From contig NZ_JAASQN010000002.1 in assembly GCF_011762125.1 (NCBI RefSeq), positions 434,001 through 498,000 of the forward strand: DNA of 64,000 bases, read 5' to 3'. Positions 35,961 through 44,414 of this stretch are shown here, piece by piece. The notes under the pieces were generated by a model. That model searched no databases. It saw only the letters and a program-made list of their open reading frames with translations, and was not told the DNA's origin. Every line of letters begins with the position of its first letter. Positions within the stretch are counted from its first letter, which is position 1. Source of the stretch: Sphingopyxis panaciterrae. Its GTDB lineage: Bacteria > Pseudomonadota > Alphaproteobacteria > Sphingomonadales > Sphingomonadaceae. Position numbers and translations under genes: made by a program.

Positions 35961-35974
35961 TGCAATATATCGCA
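35961..35974. promoter_or_regulatory. candidate Lrp-type binding site
   Basis: TGCAATATATCGCA matches its reverse complement at 12 of 14 positions. It lies in the 74-bp spacer between the divergent lrp-like and lysE-like genes, where an Lrp/AsnC operator is expected. Confidence 0.45.
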
Positions 35975-36000
35975 TGATGAAACGCATTAAGTTGCGCGGC

Positions 36001-36591
36001 ATGGAACAAACCACCCTCGTCGCGCTCTCCGCCTTCGCGCTCGTCTCGTCGATCACGCCGGGACCGAACAATATGATGCTGATGGCATCGGGCGCCAATT
36101 TCGGCCTGCGCCGCACCGTGCCGCACGCGCTGGGCGTCGGCATCGGCTTCACGCTGATGATCGTCCTCGTCGGCGTCGGGCTGATGGGATTGTTCGACCT
36201 GTTCCCCATATTGGGCACCGCGCTCAAGGTCGTGAGCGTCGCCTATCTCCTCTGGCTCGCGTGGAAAATCGCCAACGCCGCGGCGCCCGATACGGCAGGC
36301 AGCTCCACCGGCAAGCCGATGACCTTTGTCCAGGCGATGCTGTTCCAGTGGGTCAATCCCAAGGCCTGGTCGATGGCGCTGACCGCGATCGCGCTCTATG
36401 CGCCCGACCGCAATTTCGTTGCGGTCCTGCTCGTCGCGATCGTGTTCGGGATCGTCAACCTGCCGTCGACCAGCCTGTGGGCGGTGATGGGACAGGCGCT
36501 GCGCGGCTGGCTGTCGAGCCCGGCGCGGCTGCGCGCCTTCAACTGGACGATGGCGGCGCTGCTGGTCGGATCGCTGGCGCTGCTCATCTGA
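36001..36591 (+). CDS. LysE-family amino acid translocator
   Basis: 196 residues with about six membrane helices. The family signature SSITPGPNNMMLMASGANFG occurs in helix 1, then GLRRTVPHALGVGIGF and FQWVNPKAWSMAL. It exports amino acids or homoserine-lactone-like compounds across the inner membrane. An in-frame ATG 27 bp upstream exists; the chosen one gives the typical N-terminus. Probably controlled by the divergent Lrp-type regulator. Confidence 0.92.
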   Translation: MEQTTLVALSAFALVSSITPGPNNMMLMASGANFGLRRTVPHALGVGIGFTLMIVLVGVGLMGLFDLFPILGTALKVVSVAYLLWLAWKIANAAAPDTAGSSTGKPMTFVQAMLFQWVNPKAWSMALTAIALYAPDRNFVAVLLVAIVFGIVNLPSTSLWAVMGQALRGWLSSPARLRAFNWTMAALLVGSLALLI

Positions 36592-36660
36592 TCCGATTGC
36601 CAGGTTGCGAAGCGCAACCTATGGACGGCGCTCCCCTCTTTTGACCGGAGACCAAGAGCC

Positions 36661-37677
36661 ATGCCAAGCCGCCGCCTCGGCCAAAGCGCCATCCATGTGT
36701 CCGACATCTGCATGGGAACGATGACCTTCGGCAGCCAGACCGACGAGGCGGAAGCGTTCCGCGTCCTCGACCGCTGCTTCGATGCGGGGATCAATTTCTA
36801 CGACACCGCCGAGGGCTATCCGGTCCCGCCCGACGTCAAATGGGTCGGCCGCACCGAGGAAATCGTCGGCCGCTGGCTCAAGACCAAGCCGCGCGACGCG
36901 ATCATCCTCGCGACCAAGGTGTCGGGGCCGAGCCATGTATGGTTCAAATCGCCGTGCCGCGGCGGGATGACCGCGCTCGACCGCAAGAATATCATGCAGG
37001 CTATCGACGACAGCCTGATCCGGCTGCAGACCGACTATATCGATCTCTACCAGACGCACTGGCCCGACCATGATGCGCCTTATGACGAGATGATGGATGC
37101 CCTCGACGAGCTCGTCCGCGCCGGCAAGGTCCGCATCCTCGGCTGTTCGAACGAGACGAGCTGGGGGCTGATGAAGTCGCTCGCCGCGTCGGAGAAGCTC
37201 GGCGGCGCGCGCTACCACACGATCCAGAATAATTTCAGCCTCAACAACCGCCGCTTCGAGGACGAGCTGAAGCAGGTCTGCCGGCAGGAAGGGGTCAGCC
37301 TGATCCCCTATTCGCCGCTCGCCGGCGGGGTGCTGTCGGGCAAATATCAGGACGGTGCGACCCCCGAAGGCGCGCGTTTCTCGCGCTACCTCAAGATGGA
37401 GGGGCGGCAGGCCGCCATGGGCCGCCGCTTCGTCAACGAAAAGAGCCTCGCCGCGACCGAACGCTATCTGAAGATCGCCGCCGATGCCGGGCTGCATCCG
37501 GTGACGATGGCGACCGCCTGGTCGAAACAGCACGACTTCGTCGCCTCGACGATCGTCGGCGTCAGCGCCGATGATCAGGTCGACCCGATCCTCGATGCGA
37601 TGGACCTGGTCCTCAGCGACGAGGTGATGTCGGCGCTGCACCAGGTCGGCAAGGATATTCTCTACCCGATGGGGTGA
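36661..37677 (+). CDS. aldo/keto reductase
   Basis: 338 residues with the AKR TIM barrel. The catalytic set is visible: GINFYDTAEGYP (Asp, Tyr), ILATKVSG (Lys) and LYQTHWPDHD (His). The C-terminal TIVGVSADDQVD is the cofactor phosphate-binding region. It resembles the Tas/YajO group acting on aldehydes with NADPH. An ACCGGAGACC site precedes the ATG. The last 16 bp overlap the convergent next gene. Confidence 0.94.
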   Translation: MPSRRLGQSAIHVSDICMGTMTFGSQTDEAEAFRVLDRCFDAGINFYDTAEGYPVPPDVKWVGRTEEIVGRWLKTKPRDAIILATKVSGPSHVWFKSPCRGGMTALDRKNIMQAIDDSLIRLQTDYIDLYQTHWPDHDAPYDEMMDALDELVRAGKVRILGCSNETSWGLMKSLAASEKLGGARYHTIQNNFSLNNRRFEDELKQVCRQEGVSLIPYSPLAGGVLSGKYQDGATPEGARFSRYLKMEGRQAAMGRRFVNEKSLAATERYLKIAADAGLHPVTMATAWSKQHDFVASTIVGVSADDQVDPILDAMDLVLSDEVMSALHQVGKDILYPMG

Positions 37678-38231
37678 AGATGCGGCCATTCGAGGACGAG
37701 CACCTCGCCGGGCCGCAACTGGCGCCAGCGGCGCGAAAGCCGATCGAACGCGTCGAATATCTGCGGCCGCGCCGCATCGATCCGGGCGCGTTCGTCGGGG
37801 CTGAGCGCGGCGCACGTCCGTTCGGCCTCGGCAAGCGCCGCGCGCTGTGCCGGACTATCGGGGCGGTGCGTGCGGCGCCAGTCGACGTCGAACAGCAGGA
37901 CGGCGAGTTCGGACAATTGACCCTCGCGGCCCTGCGCCTTCGCCAGCCTCGCGCCTCTCGCAACCTGCTTGCGCGCCGCGCGCTGACGCTCCTTCGCCGG
38001 CAAACCCCCGCCCGCCTCGACATGGAACGAGCCTGCGTCGCCGCCTGCCGCGAGCTGGCCGAACACCCCCGTCTTCAACCCCATTGCCGCCTCGACGACG
38101 AAATGAACCATGTCGTGCGGCAGGTCGGGGTCGAACCCCGGTGCCGGGTCCATGACCAGCACGGGACCTTCGCGACGCTCGATACGCATGCCGTAACGCC
38201 GCTCGCCCGACCGGATGAAATGGACTTTCAT
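37662..38231 (-). CDS. uncharacterised protein, 189 residues
   Basis: I do not recognise the family. The protein is cytosolic, with no signal peptide or membrane segment. Recognisable stretches are HDMVHFVVEAAMGLKTGVFG near residue 40, an Arg/Lys/Ala-rich helix (KERQRAARKQVARGARLAKA) and an ending LRPGEVLVLEWPHLHPIG. The N-terminus MKVHFIRSGERRYGMRIERR looks beta-rich. Its stop lies inside the 3' end of the aldo/keto reductase gene. A real gene is likely since the protein composition is normal and the opposite strand has no better candidate. Confidence 0.7.
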   Translation of the reverse strand: MKVHFIRSGERRYGMRIERREGPVLVMDPAPGFDPDLPHDMVHFVVEAAMGLKTGVFGQLAAGGDAGSFHVEAGGGLPAKERQRAARKQVARGARLAKAQGREGQLSELAVLLFDVDWRRTHRPDSPAQRAALAEAERTCAALSPDERARIDAARPQIFDAFDRLSRRWRQLRPGEVLVLEWPHLHPIG

Positions 38232-38278
38232 GGGGTCCCTCTATAGGCTGGCAGCCCGACTTGCCGAAAGGATTTGCG

Positions 38279-38746
38279 ATGTCCCCCGCCCGCCGCGCGT
38301 TTTTCGCCCTTGCCGCTTTCTCCGCCGTCATCGGCACCGCGCACGCCGCGGGCTCCACGATGTTCCGCGACGCGGGCTGCGGCTGCTGCCTCAAATGGCT
38401 CGAACAGGTGAAGAGCGCGCTCGGGCAGAAGGCCGTGATCGTCAATTCGGCCGACATGACGGCGGTGAAGGACAAGCAGGGCGTGCCCGCAGCGCTGCGC
38501 AGCTGCCACACCGTGCTCGTCGGCGGCTATGTGATCGAGGGCCATGTGCCCGCGAAGGAAATCGCCCGCCTGCTCCTCGAAAAGCCGAAGGGTGTCAAAG
38601 GCCTCGCCGTCGCCGGCATGCCGATGGGATCACCCGGCATGGAACATGGCGATCACCGCGAGGCCTATAAGGTCATGAGCTTCGGCCCCGGCGGCCAGCG
38701 CGTCTACGCCAGCTACGCCGCAAGCGGCGGCGCGCACGCGCATTGA
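38279..38746 (+). CDS. DUF411 domain secreted protein
   Basis: 155 residues with a signal peptide (AFFALAAFSAVIGTAHAAG). DUF411 landmarks are the Cys motif DAGCGCCLKWLEQ and VPAALRSCHTVLVGGYVIEG with HVPAKEIARLL, then AGMPMGSPGME. The family is periplasmic, often linked to copper resistance; the thioredoxin-like CGCC and late Met/His residues fit metal binding. AAAGGA precedes the ATG. It is divergent from the uncharacterised gene upstream, and no copper operon adjoins. Confidence 0.92.
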   Translation: MSPARRAFFALAAFSAVIGTAHAAGSTMFRDAGCGCCLKWLEQVKSALGQKAVIVNSADMTAVKDKQGVPAALRSCHTVLVGGYVIEGHVPAKEIARLLLEKPKGVKGLAVAGMPMGSPGMEHGDHREAYKVMSFGPGGQRVYASYAASGGAHAH

Positions 38747-38767
38747 GCGCCGCTTGCCTCTGCCATC

Positions 38768-38840
38768 GTCATCCCGGTGCAGGCCGGGATATTGCCGGTG
38801 CGCAGGGATGCGAAGTCGAGATCCCGGCCTATTGATGAAG
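38768..38840. repeat. degenerate family A-like repeat
   Basis: GTCATCCCGGTGCAGGCCGG and GAGATCCCGGCCTATTG form partly complementary ends around a variable core, in the space between two convergent genes. Confidence 0.45.
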
Positions 38841-38849
38841 CAGGCCCGA

Positions 38850-39722
38850 TCAGGCCAACTCCTCCTTGAACAGCGCGAGCATCCGGCTCCACGCCTTTTC
38901 GGCCGCCGCTTCATTATAGGCGCGGCCGTCGGGCGGGCACCAGCCGTGCATCGCGCCCTCATACACCTCGACCTCGTGCCAGTGCGGTGACGGAGCGAGG
39001 GCTTCCTTCAGCAAGACCTTCTCGTTCGGCGTTTCCTTGTCGTCATTGTCGGCGATCGCGAACAAATAGCCCGCATTGGTATCGCCGATCAGCAGGTGCG
39101 GACTGTCGGGCTTGCCGGTTCCGACCCCGCCGCCGTGGAAACTCGCCGCGGCGCCGACACGGCCGGGCTTCAGCGCGGCGGTGTAGATCGTCATCGCGCC
39201 GCCCATGCAATAGCCGGTGGTGCCGATCCGCCGCTTCGTATCGACCTCGGCCTGCGCATCGAGGAACGCGAGATGCGCCTTCGCGTCGATCTCCACCGGC
39301 GCCCGGGTCAGCTGCTTCAGATAGCCGAACAGCTTTTCGCGGATCGGCGGGTCGTTGAAGTCGTTCGCGGCATCGACGACCGGCGATTTCTGCCAGCGAT
39401 AGAAGGGATTGACGGTCAGCACCGCATAGCCTTCGCCCGCCAGCCGGTCGGCCATCTGGCGAAAGGCCGGACGCAGGCCGCGGATGTCGGGCCACACCAG
39501 CACGCCGGGATGCTTGCCCTCGGCCGGCGCGACGAAATAGGCGTCGCACGTCCCGTCGTCGGTCTGGATCGTCACGTCGCGGCCCTTGACCAGCTTTCCC
39601 GCCATCGCGTGCACCGGCAGCATCGTCGCCAGCGCACCGGCACCGGCGAGCGCAGTGAAGCTGCGGCGCGCGACCGGAAGCCCCGCACGGTCGAGATCGG
39701 CTTCGGTAAGGTCATTGCACAT
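38850..39722 (-). CDS. dienelactone hydrolase family protein with Tat-like leader
   Basis: 290 residues. The N-terminus ARRSFTALAGAGALATML resembles a twin-arginine leader. The alpha/beta-hydrolase core carries GVLVWPDIRGLRPAF, the nucleophile Cys in GYCMGGAM and the late His in GAMHGWCPPD, as in dienelactone hydrolases. Probable carboxylic-ester or lactone hydrolase, likely periplasmic if the leader works. The downstream 543-bp gap toward 40265 holds repeats only. Confidence 0.9.
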   Translation of the reverse strand: MCNDLTEADLDRAGLPVARRSFTALAGAGALATMLPVHAMAGKLVKGRDVTIQTDDGTCDAYFVAPAEGKHPGVLVWPDIRGLRPAFRQMADRLAGEGYAVLTVNPFYRWQKSPVVDAANDFNDPPIREKLFGYLKQLTRAPVEIDAKAHLAFLDAQAEVDTKRRIGTTGYCMGGAMTIYTAALKPGRVGAAASFHGGGVGTGKPDSPHLLIGDTNAGYLFAIADNDDKETPNEKVLLKEALAPSPHWHEVEVYEGAMHGWCPPDGRAYNEAAAEKAWSRMLALFKEELA

Positions 39723-39747
39723 GGCGGGTCTCCTTGGGGGGAATTGG

Positions 39748-40113
39748 AAAATGGCAGAAAATTGCCGAACTTCACTCGCAATTCATATTGCCGGCCTCTT
39801 GTTCCCCGGCAGAAGCACAGTCCAGGTCGAACCCATGGCGCAGGCCACCTGCCCCCCGGCTTTCGCCCGGGAACACCCGGAATTGACGCATGGAAAACGG
39901 CGCAAAACTGCGCAACTTCACACCGGATTGACGGATGCCACGAGGTTTCGGGGCGTTCACCACCTTCGTCACCACGGACTGGATCCGGGGTCCAGCTTTT
40001 GACGCTCGACTCCTGATCGAAAAAGAGCGGGACCCCGGATCACGTCCGGGATGACGAGGAGAAGAGGCGATTGTGCGAAGGCGCGGAAAACTGCGCAACT
40101 TCACACTGAATTC
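39748..40113. repeat. three direct copies of an approximately 35-bp motif
   Basis: Units at 39748-39783, 39891-39930 and 40078-40113 share GAAAA...CTGCGCAACTTCACAC...ATT; copies 2 and 3 are identical over CTGCGCAACTTCACAC. They lie in the 543-bp gene-free gap 39723-40265. A family A repeat lies between copies 2 and 3. No reading frame across the gap looks coding. Confidence 0.7.
39963..40057. repeat. dispersed repeat, family A copy 6
   Basis: CCTTCGTCACCACGGACTGG and GGGACCCCGGATCACGTCCG with terminal GGGATGACGAG mark a shorter copy of the family. Confidence 0.75.
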
Positions 40114-40265
40114 GCATCCGCGAACAGCCGCTTTCTCGCCCGAACGGCGATCGCGCACGGCTGCGCGAGACATGGAAAGCGGCTGGAAAAAGACCATCGA
40201 AGCCAAGCTAGCGCCCCGCCATTTTGTAGGACAGCGATTTTTGCCGGACGCCCCGCTCCCCGTCG

Positions 40266-40934
40266 CTACGCGACGGGGAGGATCATGATCTCATCGAAAC
40301 GATGCGCAACCCGGTGCACCCCGACACCACGCAACATTTCGCCATGCGCGGCGCGGTCGACGATATGCCCCGCGCCGCAAAAGCCGATCACGGTCATCCC
40401 CGCCGCGACTGCGGCGCGCGCGCCGGTCGGCGAATCCTCGATCGCCAGGCATGAAGCGGGATCGACCCCCAGCCCCTTCGCCGCCGCAAGATAGATGTCG
40501 GGATGCGGCTTGCCGCGGTCCCAGCCGTCGGCGCTATAGATATGGTCGCCGAAATGATGCGCGAGCCCGAACAGCCCGAGCGCCCAGCCGATATATTCGG
40601 CGCGGCTCGACGACGCGATCGCGCGCGGCAGCGCGCCGAGCGTGTCGAGGAAGGCGGGCGCGCCAGGCACTGCGTCGAAACCCTCCATGAAGCGCGCCCG
40701 CGCCCGAACCCGGTGCGTCTCGCGAAAATCGGCGGGCAGCGGCCGGCCAAAGCGCGCCTCGATCCGCCGCTGCGCCTCCTGCCAGTTGTGACCGTAATAT
40801 TCGGCAAGGCATTCGTCATAGGTGGTTGGCATGCCCGCTGCGGTCAGGCTCTCGGCCAGCGAAAGATTCGCCCGCACCTCGCTGTCGGCGATCACGCCGT
40901 CGAAGTCGAAGATGACGGCAGCGAAGCTCACCAA
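40266..40934 (-). CDS. HAD-superfamily phosphatase (beta-phosphoglucomutase/GPH-like)
   Basis: 222 residues. Motif I is IFDFDGVIADSE (nucleophile Asp with DxD), motif II is in SSSRAEYIGWALGL, motif III Lys in DRGKPHPDIYLAAAKGLG and motif IV is AIEDSPTGARAAVAAGM. The cap domain is inserted after motif I. Soluble phosphatase or phosphomutase of undetermined substrate. It is divergent from the 62-residue protein gene. Confidence 0.92.
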   Translation of the reverse strand: MVSFAAVIFDFDGVIADSEVRANLSLAESLTAAGMPTTYDECLAEYYGHNWQEAQRRIEARFGRPLPADFRETHRVRARARFMEGFDAVPGAPAFLDTLGALPRAIASSSRAEYIGWALGLFGLAHHFGDHIYSADGWDRGKPHPDIYLAAAKGLGVDPASCLAIEDSPTGARAAVAAGMTVIGFCGAGHIVDRAAHGEMLRGVGVHRVAHRFDEIMILPVA

Positions 40935-41000
40935 AGCCCCCCATGTTTATCCGAACGCAACATATTGTCCTTAAAGGCTGAAAACTCAGGAGACATTTGC

Positions 41001-41189
41001 ATGAAATTCATCGAACTCAAATCGCGTGGCGGCAATTATCTGGTCGTCGCCGAAAATGTCGCCTGGCTCCGCGACTATGAAAATGGCCAGACGCAGGTCG
41101 GAATGGTCGGCAGTGCACCGCTACTGGTCGCCGGCAAGATCGAGGAGGTCGCTGCAAGCATTCTTGCACAGGCGAATGCTGCGGAATGA
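41001..41189 (+). CDS. small uncharacterised protein, 62 residues
   Basis: A good Shine-Dalgarno (CAGGAGACATTTGC) precedes the ATG. The sequence MKFIELKSRGGNYLVVAENV, with WLRDYENGQTQVGMVG, looks like a small beta-rich domain ending in an Ala-rich helix. A match to a family is not clear to me; similar short proteins with this KSRGGNYLVV start occur in sphingomonads by recollection. It is convergent with the AT-rich NDT-like gene, whose stop is 17 bp away. Confidence 0.7.
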   Translation: MKFIELKSRGGNYLVVAENVAWLRDYENGQTQVGMVGSAPLLVAGKIEEVAASILAQANAAE

Positions 41190-41205
41190 CGGGTCCAATT
41201 CAAAC

Positions 41206-42162
41206 TTAGCCGATGATCGCGCTAATCCTATTAGTGAGGCTCATTCGGAGATCTTCGGAGCCATTCCAAACTATGTGTGCAAACTGTCTCGTGTCAAAAT
41301 GGACATAATTTAGGCAATCGGCTCGTACTGTCCATATGACCGGAATTCCAATACCCTGCGCGAACCCTGCTTCATAATATACGCCACCGCGGGAGTTGGG
41401 TTGAAGTTTCCCATCTTCGTCCAAAAGGATCGAACAGGTAAAATCAGCGACGACAAACCGAGACTTGCGTATCTCTGCGATAATTTCATCATCGATCTTG
41501 TTTGAATGTTCTTTCTGGTCGATTCTGAATGGCCTAAACCCTGCATTTGAAATGCCCGCGGCAAAGCCGTTTTGATAGGCTTCGGTCATCTCAGTTCCGA
41601 ACCACATCGCGACAAAGCCTTGCCGGCTGTTCACAACACCGGTTTCGATAGCGTCCAGGCGCTCGAAACCTTGATAAGTGACTTCGATTGACCCGCTACT
41701 GTTCCAACTGATTAACCCAGCGCCCTCAAGTAATTTGAGAAAACCTAGAGTTTGATCGTTGGACTGTGATTCAATCCAAGCGCCAATCCAATCTAACGTT
41801 GATATGTCGCTATGAGTGAGGTCGAAATCCATCCCAGGCTGTAACCTGACCGAACTCAAATAGAGAAAGAACCTGTCGATTCTCTCGCTGACTCGGAGGG
41901 GACGCTGGCTTTCAACATAAGATAAAACATCAGCAGTTACGCTCGGCCACTCTTCTCCGGCGCGGCGTTGGTCGATCAACCAGCTTGTAAGTTTAGCTCT
42001 TAGCTGAGTATCATCCGGGCGTAGGCGATTCCACGCTTGGATATCCATTAGATATGGACCGCCTGCTCGGGGGCTGTCATATTGCCAAACGAATGCCATA
42101 GATCGGCGGCAGGCGGCCCGAGTGCCCCAAATTGCACAGCAATTTTCGGGTGGCAGATTCAT
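41206..42162 (-). CDS. nucleoside 2-deoxyribosyltransferase-like protein in AT-rich segment
   Basis: 318 residues. The N-terminus has a degenerate Cys motif (ENCCAIWGTRAAC) followed by YDSPRAGGPY and LRAKLTSWLIDQRRAGEEWP, a layout I associate with a poorly described family. The middle is helical (wHTH-like GFLKLLEGAGLISWN). The C-terminal domain (about residues 180-318) has GFVAMWFG, RFVVADFTC and GGVYYEAGFAQGIGIPVIW, as in nucleoside 2-deoxyribosyltransferase-like domains, some found in immune proteins. Codon use is visibly more AT-rich than all neighbours, suggesting transfer. It begins 13 bp after the glmS stop; a longer start inside glmS is less likely. Enzyme activity is inferred only. 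Confidence 0.78.
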   Translation of the reverse strand: MNLPPENCCAIWGTRAACRRSMAFVWQYDSPRAGGPYLMDIQAWNRLRPDDTQLRAKLTSWLIDQRRAGEEWPSVTADVLSYVESQRPLRVSERIDRFFLYLSSVRLQPGMDFDLTHSDISTLDWIGAWIESQSNDQTLGFLKLLEGAGLISWNSSGSIEVTYQGFERLDAIETGVVNSRQGFVAMWFGTEMTEAYQNGFAAGISNAGFRPFRIDQKEHSNKIDDEIIAEIRKSRFVVADFTCSILLDEDGKLQPNSRGGVYYEAGFAQGIGIPVIWTVRADCLNYVHFDTRQFAHIVWNGSEDLRMSLTNRISAIIG

Positions 42163-42175
42163 TGGCCTTTGGTCC

Positions 42176-43999
42176 TCACTCCACCGTAACCGACTTCGCC
42201 AGATTGCGCGGCTGATCGACGTCGGTGCCCTTCGCGACCGCGACATGATAGGCCAGCAACTGCACCGGCACCGCGTAGACCAAAGGCGCGATCAGCGGGT
42301 GGACCTTGGGCATTTCGATCGTCGCCATGCAGCCGTCACCGGCTTCGGCCAGCCCTTCGGCGTCGCTGATCAGCACCACCTTGCCGCCGCGCGCACGGAC
42401 TTCCTGCATGTTGCTGACGGTCTTTTCGAACAGCGGGCCCGACGGGGCGAGGACGATCACCGGCACCGCTTCGTCGATCAACGCGATCGGGCCGTGCTTC
42501 ATCTCGCCCGAGGCATAGCCTTCGGCATGAATATACGAGATTTCCTTGAGCTTCAGCGCACCTTCGAGCGCCAGTGGATAGTCGGGGCCGCGGCCGAGGT
42601 AGAGCACGTCGCGCGCCGGGGCGACGAGATGCGCCATCGCCGCGATATCCTCGTCATGCTGGAGCGCGGCATTGAGCGCGGCGGGTGCCTCGATCAGGTG
42701 CTTGACGATCTCATGCTCCTCGTCGGCGCTGAGCTTGCCCTTCTTGAGCGCGAGGTGCGCGGCGAGCGCCGCGAGCACCGCGAGCTGGCAGGTGAAGGCC
42801 TTGGTCGAGGCGACGCCGATTTCGGGCCCGGCGTGGGTCGGCAGCAACAAATCCGCCTCGCGCGCCATGCTGCTGGTGGGCACGTTGACGACGACCGCGA
42901 TCGTCTGCCCGTTCGCCTTGCAGTGGCGCAGCGCCGCGAGCGTGTCGGCGGTTTCGCCCGACTGCGAGATGAAGAGTGCGAGCCCGCCCGGCTGTAGCAC
43001 CGGATCGCGGTAGCGGAATTCGGAGGCGACATCGATGTCGACCGGCACCCGCGCGAAGGTTTCGAACCAATATTTGGCGACCATGCCGGCGTAGAAGCTG
43101 GTGCCGCACGCGACGATGGTGATGCGGTCGATCTTCGACAGGTCGAAATCCATCTGCGGCAGCGCGACGGTCTGTTCGAGCGGGCGGATGTAGGAGGAGA
43201 GCGTCTGCGCGACGACGGTCGGCTGCTCGAAAATCTCCTTCTGCATGAAATGGCGGTAATTGCCCTTTTCGATCGTCGCGGCCGAAACGCCGCTGGTGGT
43301 GATCTCACGCTCGACCGGATTGTTGTCCTCGTCGAAGATCCGCGCGCCGTCGCGCGTGATGACGACCCAGTCGCCTTCTTCGAGATAGGCGATCTTCTGC
43401 GTCAGCGGCGCCAGCGCGAGCGCGTCGGACCCCAGATAGGTCTCGCCGTCGCCATAGCCGACGACGAGCGGCGAACCGAGGCGCGCACCGATCAGCATGT
43501 CGGGGTGGCTGCGAAACACGATCGCGAGGGCGAAGGCACCGCGAAGCTGCGGCAGCACGGCCTTCACCGCATCCTGCGGCGACTTGCCCGCCTCGATCTC
43601 TTCGGACACCAGATGCGCGACGACTTCGGTATCGGTCTCGCTTTCGAACTTCCGGCCGCGCGCGGTCAGCGCTTCGCGCAGCGGCTTGAAATTCTCGATG
43701 ATCCCGTTGTGGACCAGCGCAACCTCACCCGTCGCATGCGGGTGGGCGTTGTTCGTCGTCGGCGCGCCGTGCGTCGCCCAGCGCGTGTGCGCGATACCGA
43801 CAAGGCCCGGCGCCGGGTTGCCCGCGAGCTCCTTGACCAGATTGCCGAGCTTGCCCTCGGCGCGGCGGCGGACGAGCTGCCCGCCCTCGACCGTGCACAC
43901 ACCCGCCGAATCATAGCCGCGATATTCCATCCGCTTCAGCCCGTCGACCAGACGGTCCGCGACCTGGTCCTTGCCGATGATTCCGATAATTCCGCACAT
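42176..43999 (-). CDS. glmS: glutamine-fructose-6-phosphate aminotransferase (isomerizing)
   Basis: 607 residues, full length. The N-terminal glutaminase starts MCGIIGIIG with catalytic Cys at position 2 after Met. GIAHTRWATHG binds glutamine. Two SIS domains follow, with ACGTSFYAGMVAKYWFE and ISQSGETADTLAAL, and LAKSVTVE is the conserved C-terminus. It makes glucosamine-6-phosphate for cell wall synthesis. glmU lies 2 kb upstream, separated by a toxin-antitoxin pair and a few small genes. Its 3' end is a classical transposon target in other bacteria. Confidence 0.98.
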   Translation of the reverse strand: MCGIIGIIGKDQVADRLVDGLKRMEYRGYDSAGVCTVEGGQLVRRRAEGKLGNLVKELAGNPAPGLVGIAHTRWATHGAPTTNNAHPHATGEVALVHNGIIENFKPLREALTARGRKFESETDTEVVAHLVSEEIEAGKSPQDAVKAVLPQLRGAFALAIVFRSHPDMLIGARLGSPLVVGYGDGETYLGSDALALAPLTQKIAYLEEGDWVVITRDGARIFDEDNNPVEREITTSGVSAATIEKGNYRHFMQKEIFEQPTVVAQTLSSYIRPLEQTVALPQMDFDLSKIDRITIVACGTSFYAGMVAKYWFETFARVPVDIDVASEFRYRDPVLQPGGLALFISQSGETADTLAALRHCKANGQTIAVVVNVPTSSMAREADLLLPTHAGPEIGVASTKAFTCQLAVLAALAAHLALKKGKLSADEEHEIVKHLIEAPAALNAALQHDEDIAAMAHLVAPARDVLYLGRGPDYPLALEGALKLKEISYIHAEGYASGEMKHGPIALIDEAVPVIVLAPSGPLFEKTVSNMQEVRARGGKVVLISDAEGLAEAGDGCMATIEMPKVHPLIAPLVYAVPVQLLAYHVAVAKGTDVDQPRNLAKSVTVE

Positions 44000-44045
44000 G
44001 TGGGTCTGGCTTTCGTTTGAGGGCGCCCCTGTTTTGGGGTGGGCC

Positions 44046-44414
44046 CTATAGCGTGTAGGGAACGCGAATACCCGGCATGGCCGCCGGAAACACCTTGATA
44101 TTGCGCGTAACGAGGATGCGGCCCGATATTTGCGCGGTTGCTAAGACGAAGGCGTCGGCCATCGTCAACCCCTTGCGTTCGGCGCGCAGCGCGGCGGCGC
44201 GGCGGGCGACCGCATCGCCGACCTCCTCGATCGCGAAACAGCCAAGGAACGCCTCGACCGCCTTCACCGACACGGGGTCGGCGGCCGACATCACCTCGGT
44301 CCAGCTGATCCGGCTGATGCTCTTGCGCCCGGCACGGCGAATTTCGCTGCGCGCCGCCTCGACGCCGTTCAGCGCGTCGATCAGAATATCGCTGTCGAAC
44401 TGCGCCTCGATCAT
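44046..44414 (-). CDS. PIN-domain ribonuclease toxin (VapC family)
   Basis: 122 residues with PIN-domain acidic residues: FDSDILIDALNG (Asp near start), SWTEVMSAAD (Glu), MADAFVLATAQ (Asp) and the later GRILVTRN segment. It should cleave tRNA or rRNA when free of antitoxin. Its ATG overlaps the antitoxin stop by 4 bp, the normal toxin-antitoxin layout. It lies just upstream of glmS, 46 bp away. Confidence 0.9.
   Translation of the reverse strand: MIEAQFDSDILIDALNGVEAARSEIRRAGRKSISRISWTEVMSAADPVSVKAVEAFLGCFAIEEVGDAVARRAAALRAERKGLTMADAFVLATAQISGRILVTRNIKVFPAAMPGIRVPYTL

Noticed and set aside
38117-38155. tRNA T-arm-like GGTCGGGGTCGAACCCCGGTGCCG
   Set aside because: It lies inside a good coding region, and no acceptor stem, anticodon arm or D-arm can be formed around it.
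42162-42246. upstream start of the NDT-like gene inside glmS
   Set aside because: It would add 28 residues read from the 3' end of glmS with glmS-like base composition; the ATG after the glmS stop fits the composition boundary.
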